Assembly (NCBI GenBank): GCA_937875395.1
Contig: CALNCU010000004.1
Location: forward strand, 1-6,304
Reading direction: 5' to 3'
Origin: an uncultured Armatimonadota bacterium
Lineage (GTDB): Bacteria > Armatimonadota > UBA5829 > DTJY01
Length of the DNA stretch: 6,304 nt
This document shows, in pieces, positions 1 through 5,383 of the stretch. The translations under genes and the position numbers were made by a program. Each line of letters begins with the position of its first letter. Position 1 is the first letter of the stretch. The notes below the pieces were generated by a model that saw nothing but the letters and a program-made list of their open reading frames with translations, was not told where the DNA came from and did no database searches.

Positions 1-7
1 AACCCCC

Positions 8-55
8 GGGGTGATACTTCGGTCGCAGAGTGCCTTGGCACGCCGCTGCCGAAGC
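8..55 (+). repeat. Short dispersed palindromic repeat, copy 1
   Basis: This 48-base element matches, in inverted orientation, positions 1660-1706. By hand alignment about 41 of 48 positions agree: one substitution near the left end, a fully different block of five bases at 23-27, and one single-base indel near the right end. The 21 bases at 28-48 are identical in both copies. The element folds on itself: CTTCGG at 17-22 pairs with CCGAAG at 49-54, and an inner GTGC/GCAC stem surrounds the core. It resembles REP-type intergenic palindromes. No transposase is seen in the window. Confidence 0.7.
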
Positions 56-111
56 CTGGCTCGGAAATGTATATGATAAATTGCTTTGACATAGGGACTT
101 AGATAAAGACT

Positions 112-157
112 GGCGGAGAGGCCATAGTAGATGCCTCTCCGCCTTCGTTTTATATTT
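112..157 (+). terminator. Strong hairpin with T-rich tail, possible intrinsic terminator
   Basis: An 11-bp perfect stem pairs 112-122 with 133-143 around a 10-base loop, and a T-rich stretch follows at 144-157. This could end transcription of a plus-strand gene lying left of the window. The left arm also contains GGAGAGG, the best ribosome-binding-site candidate for the doubtful ORF at 131-304. The same hairpin could therefore mask that site instead. The T tract is interrupted, so the terminator reading is moderate. Confidence 0.5.
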
Positions 158-304
158 GGTTATCCTGACAACTTGGAGACATCTACTACGGCAAAGCTTT
201 TTGGCCGCCATAAAGACCGTGCCCGCGGAGTGCTTCAATACCTGGAGGCAGGGGAGAGCAAGGAATATCACCTTGAAATAGGAATCCTCTGCAGAGCGCT
301 GTAA
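131..304 (+). CDS. Doubtful small ORF, 57 aa, unknown function
   Basis: An ATG follows directly after an in-frame TAG and opens a 57-codon frame ending in TAA. The product is basic in its middle (residues around FGRHKDRARG) and then acidic (LEAGESKEYHLE), a mixed composition more like a real protein than random translation. A GGAGAGG sequence at 115-121 lies 9 bases before the ATG, which is acceptable spacing. That site lies within a stable hairpin that also covers the start codon in its loop, so translation would need the hairpin opened. I recognise no family, signal peptide or membrane segment. It may equally be a chance frame after a terminator. Homologues with codon-biased substitution would decide. 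Confidence 0.33.
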   Translation: MPLRLRFIFGYPDNLETSTTAKLFGRHKDRARGVLQYLEAGESKEYHLEIGILCRAL

Positions 305-519
305 GGGCGCGGCCGGTCTCCGGCATAAATATGCGCCAAAAGGAGCCCCGTCTCTATAGTGAACTCGACCATCCGGCAGCCGTTGGATATCAGTCAATCA
401 GCATCTAAATAGCGCCTCCTAATCCCGGAACATGTTTTGCAGCATTGCAATGCGGGGAAAAGGGGAATCGGATACGCTGTGATTTACCTTGATAGCTACG
501 GTTGAAGGAGGCGAGATAT
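305..519. other. Intergenic stretch without a recognised gene
   Basis: I see no convincing coding frame on either strand here. It holds an imperfect GC-rich hairpin at 306-337: GGCGC pairs with GCGCC, with a nested GCCGG/CCGGC stem, and there is no T tract on either side. It also holds a perfect 12-base palindrome GCATTGCAATGC at 442-453. The promoter of the downstream membrane-protein gene should lie here, but no clear -35/-10 pair was found. Confidence 0.5.
442..453. promoter_or_regulatory. 12-bp perfect palindrome, possible operator
   Basis: GCATTGCAATGC reads the same on both strands and lies 66 bases before the ATG of the membrane-protein gene, where a dimeric repressor could act. No cognate regulator is visible in the window. 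A single palindrome of this length can also occur by chance. Confidence 0.25.
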
Positions 520-1176
520 ATGGAACACAAAGAACCGGAGAAGCACGAACTCCGCGAGAAGGAAGAAGGCATCGCCGGACGTAAGGGCGGAGCGGCTTCC
601 ATGGCTGCCGGCGGCGCCTTTGCTCGTGAAGAGGCAGAGACGGGTATTCTGGCAAGCCGCGATCTAGTGCGTTGGGGGCCCATATGGGCAGGCCTGCTTC
701 TTGCGCTGGGCATTCAGCTTGTTCTTGGCATGATAGGACTGGCTGTTGCGCTTAGTTCTTACAACCCAAACGCGGCCAACTTTGCAGCCAGAGTGACGAG
801 CACTCTTAGTATATGGTCTGTTGTAAGTGCTCTTATAGCTCTGTTTGTTGGCGGGTTCATAGCAGGCCGGATGGCGGCGGTGCTAGGTCTGCGGAACGGG
901 TTGGTGCAGGGCTCTGTAGTCTGGGCGCTGGCTGTTATAATAGGGCTGGTGCTTAGTGCGTTTGGTGTTGCAGGCGTCCTTGGCTCAGTCACAAATATAG
1001 GCACGCTCATGGCTCGCGGTGCAATGCTCACCGGCCCGGAAGCTACCACCCTGGTACGCAGCGCGGCTGCCGGAACATGGTGGGCCGTGGTAGGCGCCAT
1101 ATTGGCATGGGCTGCCGCTGCCGGAGGTGGAATTCTGGGAGCGGCTGCGCATGAAGAGCGCATAGAGCATCCTTAA
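520..1176 (+). CDS. Four-helix integral membrane protein, PhnA-like / YrzE-like type, unknown function
   Basis: This 218-residue protein has a charged, soluble N-terminus (residues 1-50, rich in Glu, Lys and Arg). Four hydrophobic helices follow, at about 54-79, 95-121, 127-153 and 185-209, and the tail HEERIEHP is short. Small residues are frequent in the helices, for example FVGGFIAGRMA at 109-119 and AGGGILGAAA at 201-210, suggesting tight helix packing. The RWGPIWAG entry to helix 1 and the VGGFIAGR stretch resemble widespread uncharacterised membrane proteins often labelled PhnA-like or YrzE-like. That resemblance is from memory and the label carries no biochemical meaning. The ATG at 520 was chosen because AAGGAGG at 505-511 sits 8 bases before it. 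An upstream TTG at 502 would overlap that site. The gene appears monocistronic and ends at a terminator. Confidence 0.85.
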   Translation: MEHKEPEKHELREKEEGIAGRKGGAASMAAGGAFAREEAETGILASRDLVRWGPIWAGLLLALGIQLVLGMIGLAVALSSYNPNAANFAARVTSTLSIWSVVSALIALFVGGFIAGRMAAVLGLRNGLVQGSVVWALAVIIGLVLSAFGVAGVLGSVTNIGTLMARGAMLTGPEATTLVRSAAAGTWWAVVGAILAWAAAAGGGILGAAAHEERIEHP

Positions 1177-1188
1177 GCATATGCTAAT

Positions 1189-1237
1189 TAAAAAGAGCGG
1201 ACTCTCCATTTACAGGATAGTCCGCTCTTTTTCTTTT
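1189..1237. terminator. Bidirectional intrinsic terminator between convergent genes
   Basis: A 13-bp perfect stem pairs 1191-1203 with 1219-1231 around a 15-base loop. It is followed by a T-rich run on the plus strand (to 1237) and by TTTTTAATT when read on the minus strand. It lies 14 bases after the stop of the membrane-protein gene and just past the stop of the convergent acidic-protein gene, so it can serve both. Confidence 0.9.
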
Positions 1238-1241
1238 TAGA

Positions 1242-1487
1242 TTATTCCTCAGGGGATTCTTCATACTCCTCCGGCTCCTGCGACATATACTCAGAGTACA
1301 TTTGAGCCTCTATATCAGACTGTTCGCGGGGATGATATTTGGGTGGCATACATCCGCTTCTGTAGACTTCAACAGTCTCGGCAGGAGTACGCGGATTTTT
1401 GCAGACCATCTCTTCTGCAACGGTCAACCGCTCGTTCTGCCAGTCGTCGTCCCATGACGGATCCCATTCTGCCTTAGGTTTAGCCAT
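1242..1487 (-). CDS. Small acidic hypothetical protein, 81 aa
   Basis: I do not recognise this protein. It opens MAKPKAEWDPSWDDDWQNER, a Trp- and Asp-rich segment. It continues with a more ordinary central part holding Cys29 and Cys46, and ends in a Glu- and Tyr-rich tail (QEPEEYEESPEE). It has no signal peptide or hydrophobic helix, so it is probably a cytosolic, strongly acidic protein. The ATG at 1487 was chosen because GGAGGC at 1498-1493 lies 5 bases upstream. A longer frame exists up to 1556 but adds an extension (MIYWNFGK...) without a ribosome-binding site. A TATAAT-like hexamer on the minus strand at 1621-1616 could belong to its promoter. It stands alone, convergent with the membrane-protein gene. 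The clear RBS and shared terminator support a real gene. Confidence 0.65.
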   Translation of the reverse strand: MAKPKAEWDPSWDDDWQNERLTVAEEMVCKNPRTPAETVEVYRSGCMPPKYHPREQSDIEAQMYSEYMSQEPEEYEESPEE

Positions 1488-1798
1488 GCATTGCCTCCAT
1501 ATAGAGCGCTTTAGATGTTTCTCATCGCAGAGTTTCCCAAAATTCCAATATATCAAACGTAGGCGCAGGCCAGGAACAGCGCGGCAGTAGTTCTGAGGAA
1601 GAATTGGGTATACAGATTATATAAGAGTGCTTCACCAAAAAGTTATAATGGTTGACAATGCTTCGCAGCGGCGTGCCAAGGCACTCGTGAGCCGAAGTAT
1701 CAACCCATAATTAATTTGGTTAACCAAGAGAATAAGATACCAAAATTTTAATGGATAACAAAGCTTTGTTGGCGCGTACTGAAGGGAGTGCTTCCGGT
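1488..1798. other. Intergenic spacer between divergent small genes
   Basis: No convincing gene lies in this stretch. It carries the second palindromic repeat (1660-1706) and an AT-rich part around 1611-1660 containing TATAAT on the minus strand (1621-1616) and on the plus strand (1644-1649). Neither hexamer has a good -35 partner at 16-18 bases. A plus-strand TTGACA occurs at 1652-1657, but no -10 hexamer follows at the right distance. From 1751 onward the spacer is an open reading frame that could be an N-terminal extension of the downstream gene. Confidence 0.5.
1660..1706 (-). repeat. Short dispersed palindromic repeat, copy 2 (inverted)
   Basis: This 47-base element is the reverse-complement counterpart of positions 8-55. 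It shares the outer CTTCG/CGAAG arms and an identical 21-base core. The block of five bases after CTTCGG (read on the minus strand) differs completely from copy 1. It sits in the intergenic spacer about 90 bases before the zinc-ribbon-like gene, and sequence similarity stops sharply at both ends, as expected for a discrete inserted unit. Confidence 0.7.
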
Positions 1799-1984
1799 AT
1801 GAGAATGACCAGGGAGTCTTACGCAAAGGAAGTATGGAAGGCGGTGTTGGCCGTCCGGGAAGGTGCAAAGGATATAACCTGTCCTCATGAAGATTGCAGC
1901 GAAAAGCTCCGAATATTCTCTACCAGCATACAGGCAGGCACAACCATTGTATGTTCGCAACACGGCGTTATCTTTAGAGAATAG
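1799..1984 (+). CDS. Small zinc-ribbon-like protein, 61 aa
   Basis: The product has an N-terminal helical-looking, charged part (RESYAKEVWKAVLAVREGAK). A Cys/His arrangement typical of a metal-binding knuckle pair follows: CPHEDC (Cys28, Cys33) and CSQH (Cys52, His55), about 18 residues apart. Strand-like sequence (LRIFSTSIQAGTTIV) lies between them. This suggests a mini zinc ribbon, perhaps for nucleic-acid or protein contact. The family is not recognised. The ATG at 1799 was preferred because AGGGAG at 1783-1788 lies 10 bases upstream. An in-frame ATG at 1751 would give 77 residues but has only AT-rich sequence before it. A third ATG at 1805 is also possible. The gene converges on the HU gene with a 47-base gap. 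Confidence 0.6.
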   Translation: MRMTRESYAKEVWKAVLAVREGAKDITCPHEDCSEKLRIFSTSIQAGTTIVCSQHGVIFRE

Positions 1985-2024
1985 GCGGCAGGGAAGCAGA
2001 AGGCCTCCCCGCCCGCATATTCTT
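1984..2024 (+). terminator. Weak hairpin between convergent genes
   Basis: GGCGG at 1984-1988 pairs with CCGCC at 2009-2013, and GGA/TCC extends the stem across a bulge. A weakly T-rich tail follows (2017-2026). It sits between the convergent zinc-ribbon and HU genes, where a terminator is expected, but the stem is imperfect and the tail poor. Confidence 0.3.
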
Positions 2025-2031
2025 TCTGTGC

Positions 2032-2307
2032 TTATGCTGCAACAGATTCTTTAAGCTTTCTGCCGGGCCTGAATACGCAGGTGGTGCTGGCAGGGATGGT
2101 AAGCTGCTCGCCGGTTCTTGGGTTTCTTCCCATACGTGCGGCTCGCTCCCTGACATCAAAAGTCCCAAATCCTACAAGGGAGACTTCCTGCTTGTTACCC
2201 AGGGTCTCTGTGATTGTATCCAGTACGGCATCTACCGCCACAGCGGCATCCTTCTTCTTCATGCCGGTTTTTGCCGCCACAGCATCTATCAATTCTGGTT
2301 TGTTCAT
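2032..2307 (-). CDS. hup: HU-family DNA-binding protein
   Basis: This 91-residue protein has the normal length and full sequence signature of bacterial HU. The dimerisation helices come first (MNKPELIDAVAAKTGMKKKDAAVAVDAVLDTI). The conserved GFGTF is at 46-50, and the DNA-binding arm RMGRNPRTGE is at 58-67, with Pro63 at the place that intercalates in the DNA minor groove. IPAS and a C-terminal FRPGRKLKE helix follow. HU dimers bind and bend DNA with little sequence preference, compacting the nucleoid and aiding replication, repair and transcription. The ATG at 2307 is fixed by AAGGAGGAAA at 2320-2311. The gene is alone on its strand, with a 258-base divergent spacer before the dehydrogenase gene. 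Cys77 in the arm-side strand is the only cysteine. IHF can be excluded only loosely. The HU assignment itself is firm. Confidence 0.96.
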   Translation of the reverse strand: MNKPELIDAVAAKTGMKKKDAAVAVDAVLDTITETLGNKQEVSLVGFGTFDVRERAARMGRNPRTGEQLTIPASTTCVFRPGRKLKESVAA

Positions 2308-2565
2308 GATTTTCCTCCTTATGAATTATCCGGTGAAAAGTGCGGACATTGCCTGAACGGATGGCCTGCTTATGCCCACAGCTTTTTGGGGCCGCTTGAA
2401 TGTACGGCAGCCGCAATTTACAAAGCTTTTACCCAAAATATCTATAAAAAACGTGATTTAGCCAGGAAATACCATGATTTTTTGAATAACACCGCCAAAG
2501 TCTTTTGTGGTAGACTAAAAATACGCTCTTTTGGAGGCTGAATTTACTCTTGCAGAGGTGGATAT

Positions 2566-3714
2566 ATGGATTTCTTATTTAAAACCGCCGGGAACATACT
2601 CTTTGGCGCCGGAAAGTTGCAGAAGCTTGGGCATCTGGTTGGCGAGATGGGCGGCTCTGTAATGCTTGTGACGGGCCGGACAGCTCTTAAAAAGACGGGC
2701 CTCTTAGATAAGATTCTGGCCGATTTTAAGGGCCGGGGTTTAAAGTCCACGGTCTTTGATGCCGTGCCGCCTGAACCCACTCTTGGGGTGGTTGAGGATG
2801 GGGTGATGCTTGCAAAATCCTCCAACGCAGATGTTATTGCCGCGGTGGGCGGGGGGAGCGTACTGGATGTGGGGAAGGCCGTTGCCGCCCTTGCTCCGTC
2901 AGGCATAACTCCGCGGGATTTTTTTTACGGCACACCCATTCCGGGGAATGGCCTGCCGTTTGTTGCCGTGCCCACCACCGCCGGTACCGGCTCAGAGGTA
3001 ACCGCGGTCTCCGTTCTTATAGATGATGGGAAGGCTCATGCCAAGGTAGGCACCAGAAGCCCGTACATGTTCCCTGATCTTGCAATTATAGACCCCGTAC
3101 TTATGCTTACCGCCCCTCCAGACGTTACGGCTAATTCCGGCATGGATGCTCTCTGCCAGGCAATAGAGGCGTATGTATCCAGGGGTGCAAGCCTGGTTAC
3201 GGATGTGTTGGCAGCAGATGCCGCACAGCGCATGATATTGGCACTCCCCAATGCGTATGCAGACGGCGGAAACCTTGCGCACAGAGAGAATATGGCGCTT
3301 GGGAGTCTTATGGGCGGCATGGCGTTTGCAAATGCGCGGCTTGGGCTTGTCCACGGTATGGCTCACCCGGTGGGCGTGCGGACGGGACTCCCTCACGGCC
3401 TTATCTGCGGGCTGCTTCTGCCTGCCGTGATACGCTTCAACGCTCCCGTGTGCGGGGAGAAGTATGCCCGCCTTGCATGGGAATCCGGCCTTGCGCCCCG
3501 TGATTCCTCCGTGGAGGAGGCGGCAGAGGCATTGGCGGCGCAGGCAGACCGGCTTAACAACATCATGAGCCTCTCTTCCCGCAAAAAAGAGTTAAGGGTT
3601 CCAAAGGAAGCATGGCCCGCCGTAGTGGAACAGGTGCTTATCTCCGGCTCCACCAAGAGCAACCCCCGGTATGTGACTCCCGATGATGTGCTTGGCATTC
3701 TTGGAGAGCTATAG
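2566..3714 (+). CDS. Iron-containing (group III) alcohol dehydrogenase family protein
   Basis: This 382-residue protein matches the usual length of group III alcohol dehydrogenases, cytosolic enzymes that reduce aldehydes or ketones with NAD(P)H or run in reverse. The N-terminal dinucleotide-binding half shows GGGSVLDVGK (95-104) and PTTAGTGSEVT (136-146). The C-terminal helical half carries the metal site: Asp194 in SGMDALCQAIEAY, His263 and His267 in VHGMAHPVG, and His277 in LPHG. The usual His four residues after the Asp is Gln198 here, as in some subfamilies with a DALTQ-type motif that I recall. The metal or the substrate may therefore differ from FucO-type enzymes. The ATG at 2566 follows GAGGTG at 2555-2560. 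The gene is monocistronic, and nothing beside it indicates the substrate, so no gene symbol is given. Confidence 0.93.
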   Translation: MDFLFKTAGNILFGAGKLQKLGHLVGEMGGSVMLVTGRTALKKTGLLDKILADFKGRGLKSTVFDAVPPEPTLGVVEDGVMLAKSSNADVIAAVGGGSVLDVGKAVAALAPSGITPRDFFYGTPIPGNGLPFVAVPTTAGTGSEVTAVSVLIDDGKAHAKVGTRSPYMFPDLAIIDPVLMLTAPPDVTANSGMDALCQAIEAYVSRGASLVTDVLAADAAQRMILALPNAYADGGNLAHRENMALGSLMGGMAFANARLGLVHGMAHPVGVRTGLPHGLICGLLLPAVIRFNAPVCGEKYARLAWESGLAPRDSSVEEAAEALAAQADRLNNIMSLSSRKKELRVPKEAWPAVVEQVLISGSTKSNPRYVTPDDVLGILGEL

Positions 3715-3746
3715 TTTCTACTTGAAGCTGGACGGGCTATCACCAT

Positions 3747-3774
3747 GACGGTTTTCAAGACCGTCCGGTTATTT
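3747..3774 (+). terminator. Probable intrinsic terminator of the dehydrogenase gene
   Basis: GACGGT at 3747-3752 pairs with ACCGTC at 3760-3765 around a 7-base loop. After CGG comes TTATTTT. The hairpin lies 32 bases past the dehydrogenase stop, and its tail overlaps the stop codon of the convergent endonuclease III gene. The stem is short and the T run is broken and displaced. Confidence 0.45.
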
Positions 3775-4440
3775 TCGCGGGGTATGGATTGCCGCCTGCC
3801 CGGTTGGGCAGAGGTGGAGGAGGGGGCATTCCGTATGGCGGGGGTTCCTTGCAGTGCATATATCCCGCCCAAGGAAGAGTATAAGGTTGCTAAAATGGGT
3901 CCACTCTTTGTGCGGAACAATCTCCATAAGCTGGCGTTCTACCTTTACGGCATTCTTTTTTGCGGCGTCCTCCCGGTTTACAAGACCCAGGCGCGCAGAG
4001 ACCCGGAGCATGTGCGTATCTACAATAACCCCGGGAATCCCAAAGGCATTCCCAAGCACCACGTTTGCCGTTTTGCGGCCGACTCCTCTAAGGTTTGTAA
4101 GCTCTTCCATTGTGCCGGGAACGCGCCCGCCAAACTGATTTATTATATCTTGTGAGGTCTCTATAATAGACCGGGCTTTCTGGTGATAGAACCCGGTTGC
4201 GTGAATATCCTGCTCAAGCTCGGCCGGATTGGCGTTTGCAAAATCCTCCGGGGTTCTGTACTTTTTGTAGAGGGTTTTTGTAACCTCGTTTACCTTGACA
4301 TCGGTAGATTGGGCGGCAAGGATGGTTGAGATGAGCAGCTGGAACGGGTTGTCATAATCCAGCGTAACAGTGGCATCAGGGTACTTTTCTGTTAGTATGC
4401 GGATAATCTCAACCGTGCGGTGTTTTAATTCCTCTGACAA
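3769..4440 (-). CDS. nth: Endonuclease III (base-excision DNA glycosylase/AP lyase)
   Basis: This enzyme removes oxidised pyrimidines from DNA and nicks the abasic site. The 223-residue product aligns throughout with the family (E. coli Nth has 211). It shows NPFQLLISTILAAQSTD near the N-terminus and the helix-hairpin-helix LRGVGRKTANVVLG with catalytic Lys123. VDTHMLRV follows with catalytic Asp141, then the C-terminal cluster loop. The loop normally reads C-X6-C-X2-C-X5-C. Here it is Cys195, His202, Cys205, Cys211, so the second [4Fe-4S] ligand is His (codon CAT at 3837-3835). The start chosen is TTG at 4440, with GGAGGC at 4451-4446 just before it and a length that fits homologues. A TTG at 4479 would add 13 residues without a ribosome-binding site. 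It lies 61 bases after the AhpD-like gene and is probably cotranscribed with it. Confidence 0.95.
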   Translation of the reverse strand: MSEELKHRTVEIIRILTEKYPDATVTLDYDNPFQLLISTILAAQSTDVKVNEVTKTLYKKYRTPEDFANANPAELEQDIHATGFYHQKARSIIETSQDIINQFGGRVPGTMEELTNLRGVGRKTANVVLGNAFGIPGVIVDTHMLRVSARLGLVNREDAAKKNAVKVERQLMEIVPHKEWTHFSNLILFLGRDICTARNPRHTECPLLHLCPTGQAAIHTPRK

Positions 4441-4501
4441 TTCCTGCCTCCATTGCGGTGCTGCCTTGAGAGTATACAACAGGCGTGCAACAATGTCAAA
4501 A

Positions 4502-4741
4502 TCAGGCGGCCTGAATTATGGTTTCAGCAATCATCTTATCTGCAAGTTCATCAGACCGCTTCCATGCCACTATCTTCACCCTGCTTGCAATCTCTATAGC
4601 ATGGCGAACCTGATCTGCCGTGGCACCAACTTCAAGGGCTCTTCTAATATGGTACGCAAGGCAGGCGCTGCAATTTCCGGCATATGCTGATGCCAATGCA
4701 ATAAGTTCCTGGTGCATCTCATTTATCTGCTGCTCTTCCAT
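4502..4741 (-). CDS. AhpD-like / carboxymuconolactone decarboxylase-family protein
   Basis: This 79-residue all-helical protein has the core motif of the AhpD-like fold: NCSACLAYHIRRALEVGAT, with Cys24 and Cys27 (CxxC) and His31, followed by the typical DQVRHAIEIA helix. In AhpD the CxxC pair with the nearby His relays electrons to a peroxiredoxin. Single-domain small members are usually of unknown partner. The length fits one CMD domain that would assemble as an oligomer. The ATG at 4741 has GGGAGT upstream at 4753-4748. It lies 87 bases downstream of the pilin gene and 61 bases upstream of nth, all on the minus strand. Pairing with nth suggests an oxidative-damage theme, but that is inference from position. 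The true muconolactone decarboxylase function is unlikely, because those enzymes lack this CxxC pair. Confidence 0.88.
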   Translation of the reverse strand: MEEQQINEMHQELIALASAYAGNCSACLAYHIRRALEVGATADQVRHAIEIASRVKIVAWKRSDELADKMIAETIIQAA

Positions 4742-4828
4742 TTCTACACTCCCGCATATTTGTTAGTGCAGTTATTCCCGCAGAGGCAGATGGTGAATCT
4801 GAAGATTGATGCAGTCCGTCTCCACCGG

Positions 4829-5383
4829 CTAGTTGATGCGGAACATTCCCACCGTAAGCTGGCCCGCCGCCCTGCTGCTTGCGTGTCCGTCTGCCCAAAG
4901 GATGTTTGCACGCTCATTGTGGAGCGCACGCATGGGGTTCGGTATATCGCTTGCCGCGGTAGAGTTGCTCAGGACGGGGATAGGGGTGTCGTCTGGTGCG
5001 TCGCCTACTTCAAAGAGTCCGTTATCGTAAAGGGCCTCTATTGCAAACACGGTCTCCGTGGGGTTGCTTACGGATGATTCTGGGATGTTTGCCAGGAGCG
5101 CGTTGAGTTCATAACTTATCTGCAGTTCCCGCCCCATTGGGTCTGTGGGGCAGACGTAAATTCCGCCTCTTCCAAGAATATCCTCAGGGTTGGGGTAACA
5201 GCCGGAATCCATGGAATGCATGGCGGCGCTCATGCCTATCTGGCGCAGGTTGTTCATGCACATCGTCTGCCGGGCCTTCTCTCTTGCAGTAGAAAAGGAA
5301 GGGAAGAGTATGGAGGCAAGTATGGCTATTATAGCCATAACCACCAGGAGTTCTATCAACGTGAACCCGGAGCGAGTCTTCAT
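4829..5383 (-). CDS. Prepilin-like protein with H-X9-DG motif (DUF1559-type, shortened)
   Basis: The N-terminus SGFTLIELLVVMAIIAILASILFPSF is a class III signal. Prepilin peptidase would cut after Gly6 and methylate Phe7, and Glu11 is the conserved +5 glutamate. The hydrophobic helix would anchor the protein in the inner membrane or pack in a pseudopilus or type IV pilus. A linker with REKARQTMCMNNLRQIG follows, typical of this family. The C-terminus carries His155 and Asp165-Gly166, exactly H-X9-DG, in LHNERANILWADGHAS. At 184 residues it is shorter than many DUF1559 pseudopilins. Three cysteines (42, 62, 78) lie in the globular part. The ATG at 5383 follows GGAGGT at 5394-5389. No other secretion or pilus genes are in the window, so its machine is unknown. 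Such proteins often occur as scattered multi-copy families. Confidence 0.93.
   Translation of the reverse strand: MKTRSGFTLIELLVVMAIIAILASILFPSFSTAREKARQTMCMNNLRQIGMSAAMHSMDSGCYPNPEDILGRGGIYVCPTDPMGRELQISYELNALLANIPESSVSNPTETVFAIEALYDNGLFEVGDAPDDTPIPVLSNSTAASDIPNPMRALHNERANILWADGHASSRAAGQLTVGMFRIN

Noticed and set aside
1..102. Open frame from the first base to a TAG at 100-102 as the end of an upstream gene
   Set aside because: Half of it runs through the palindromic repeat and the rest shows no protein-like pattern. The repeat is more likely intergenic.
193..208. Similarity of an AGCTTTTTGG stretch here to one near 2380
   Set aside because: Only about ten bases match in AT-rich context, with no extended homology. 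It is probably chance.
405..713. Minus-strand open frames over the start of the membrane-protein gene
   Set aside because: They lack ribosome-binding sites, give Ser/Pro/Arg-rich low-quality translations, and overlap a plus-strand gene with a strong RBS and clear helices.
1488..1556. N-terminal extension of the acidic protein to 1556
   Set aside because: The extension has no ribosome-binding site before it, while the ATG at 1487 has a clear GGAGGC.
1644..1657. TATAAT and TTGACA hexamers as a plus-strand promoter
   Set aside because: They lie in the wrong order, and neither has a partner hexamer at 16-18 bases in the correct direction.
3393..3920. Long minus-strand frame overlapping the 3' end of the dehydrogenase and nth genes
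   Set aside because: It is antisense to two well-supported genes, and its Ser/Ala/Arg-rich translation resembles no family.
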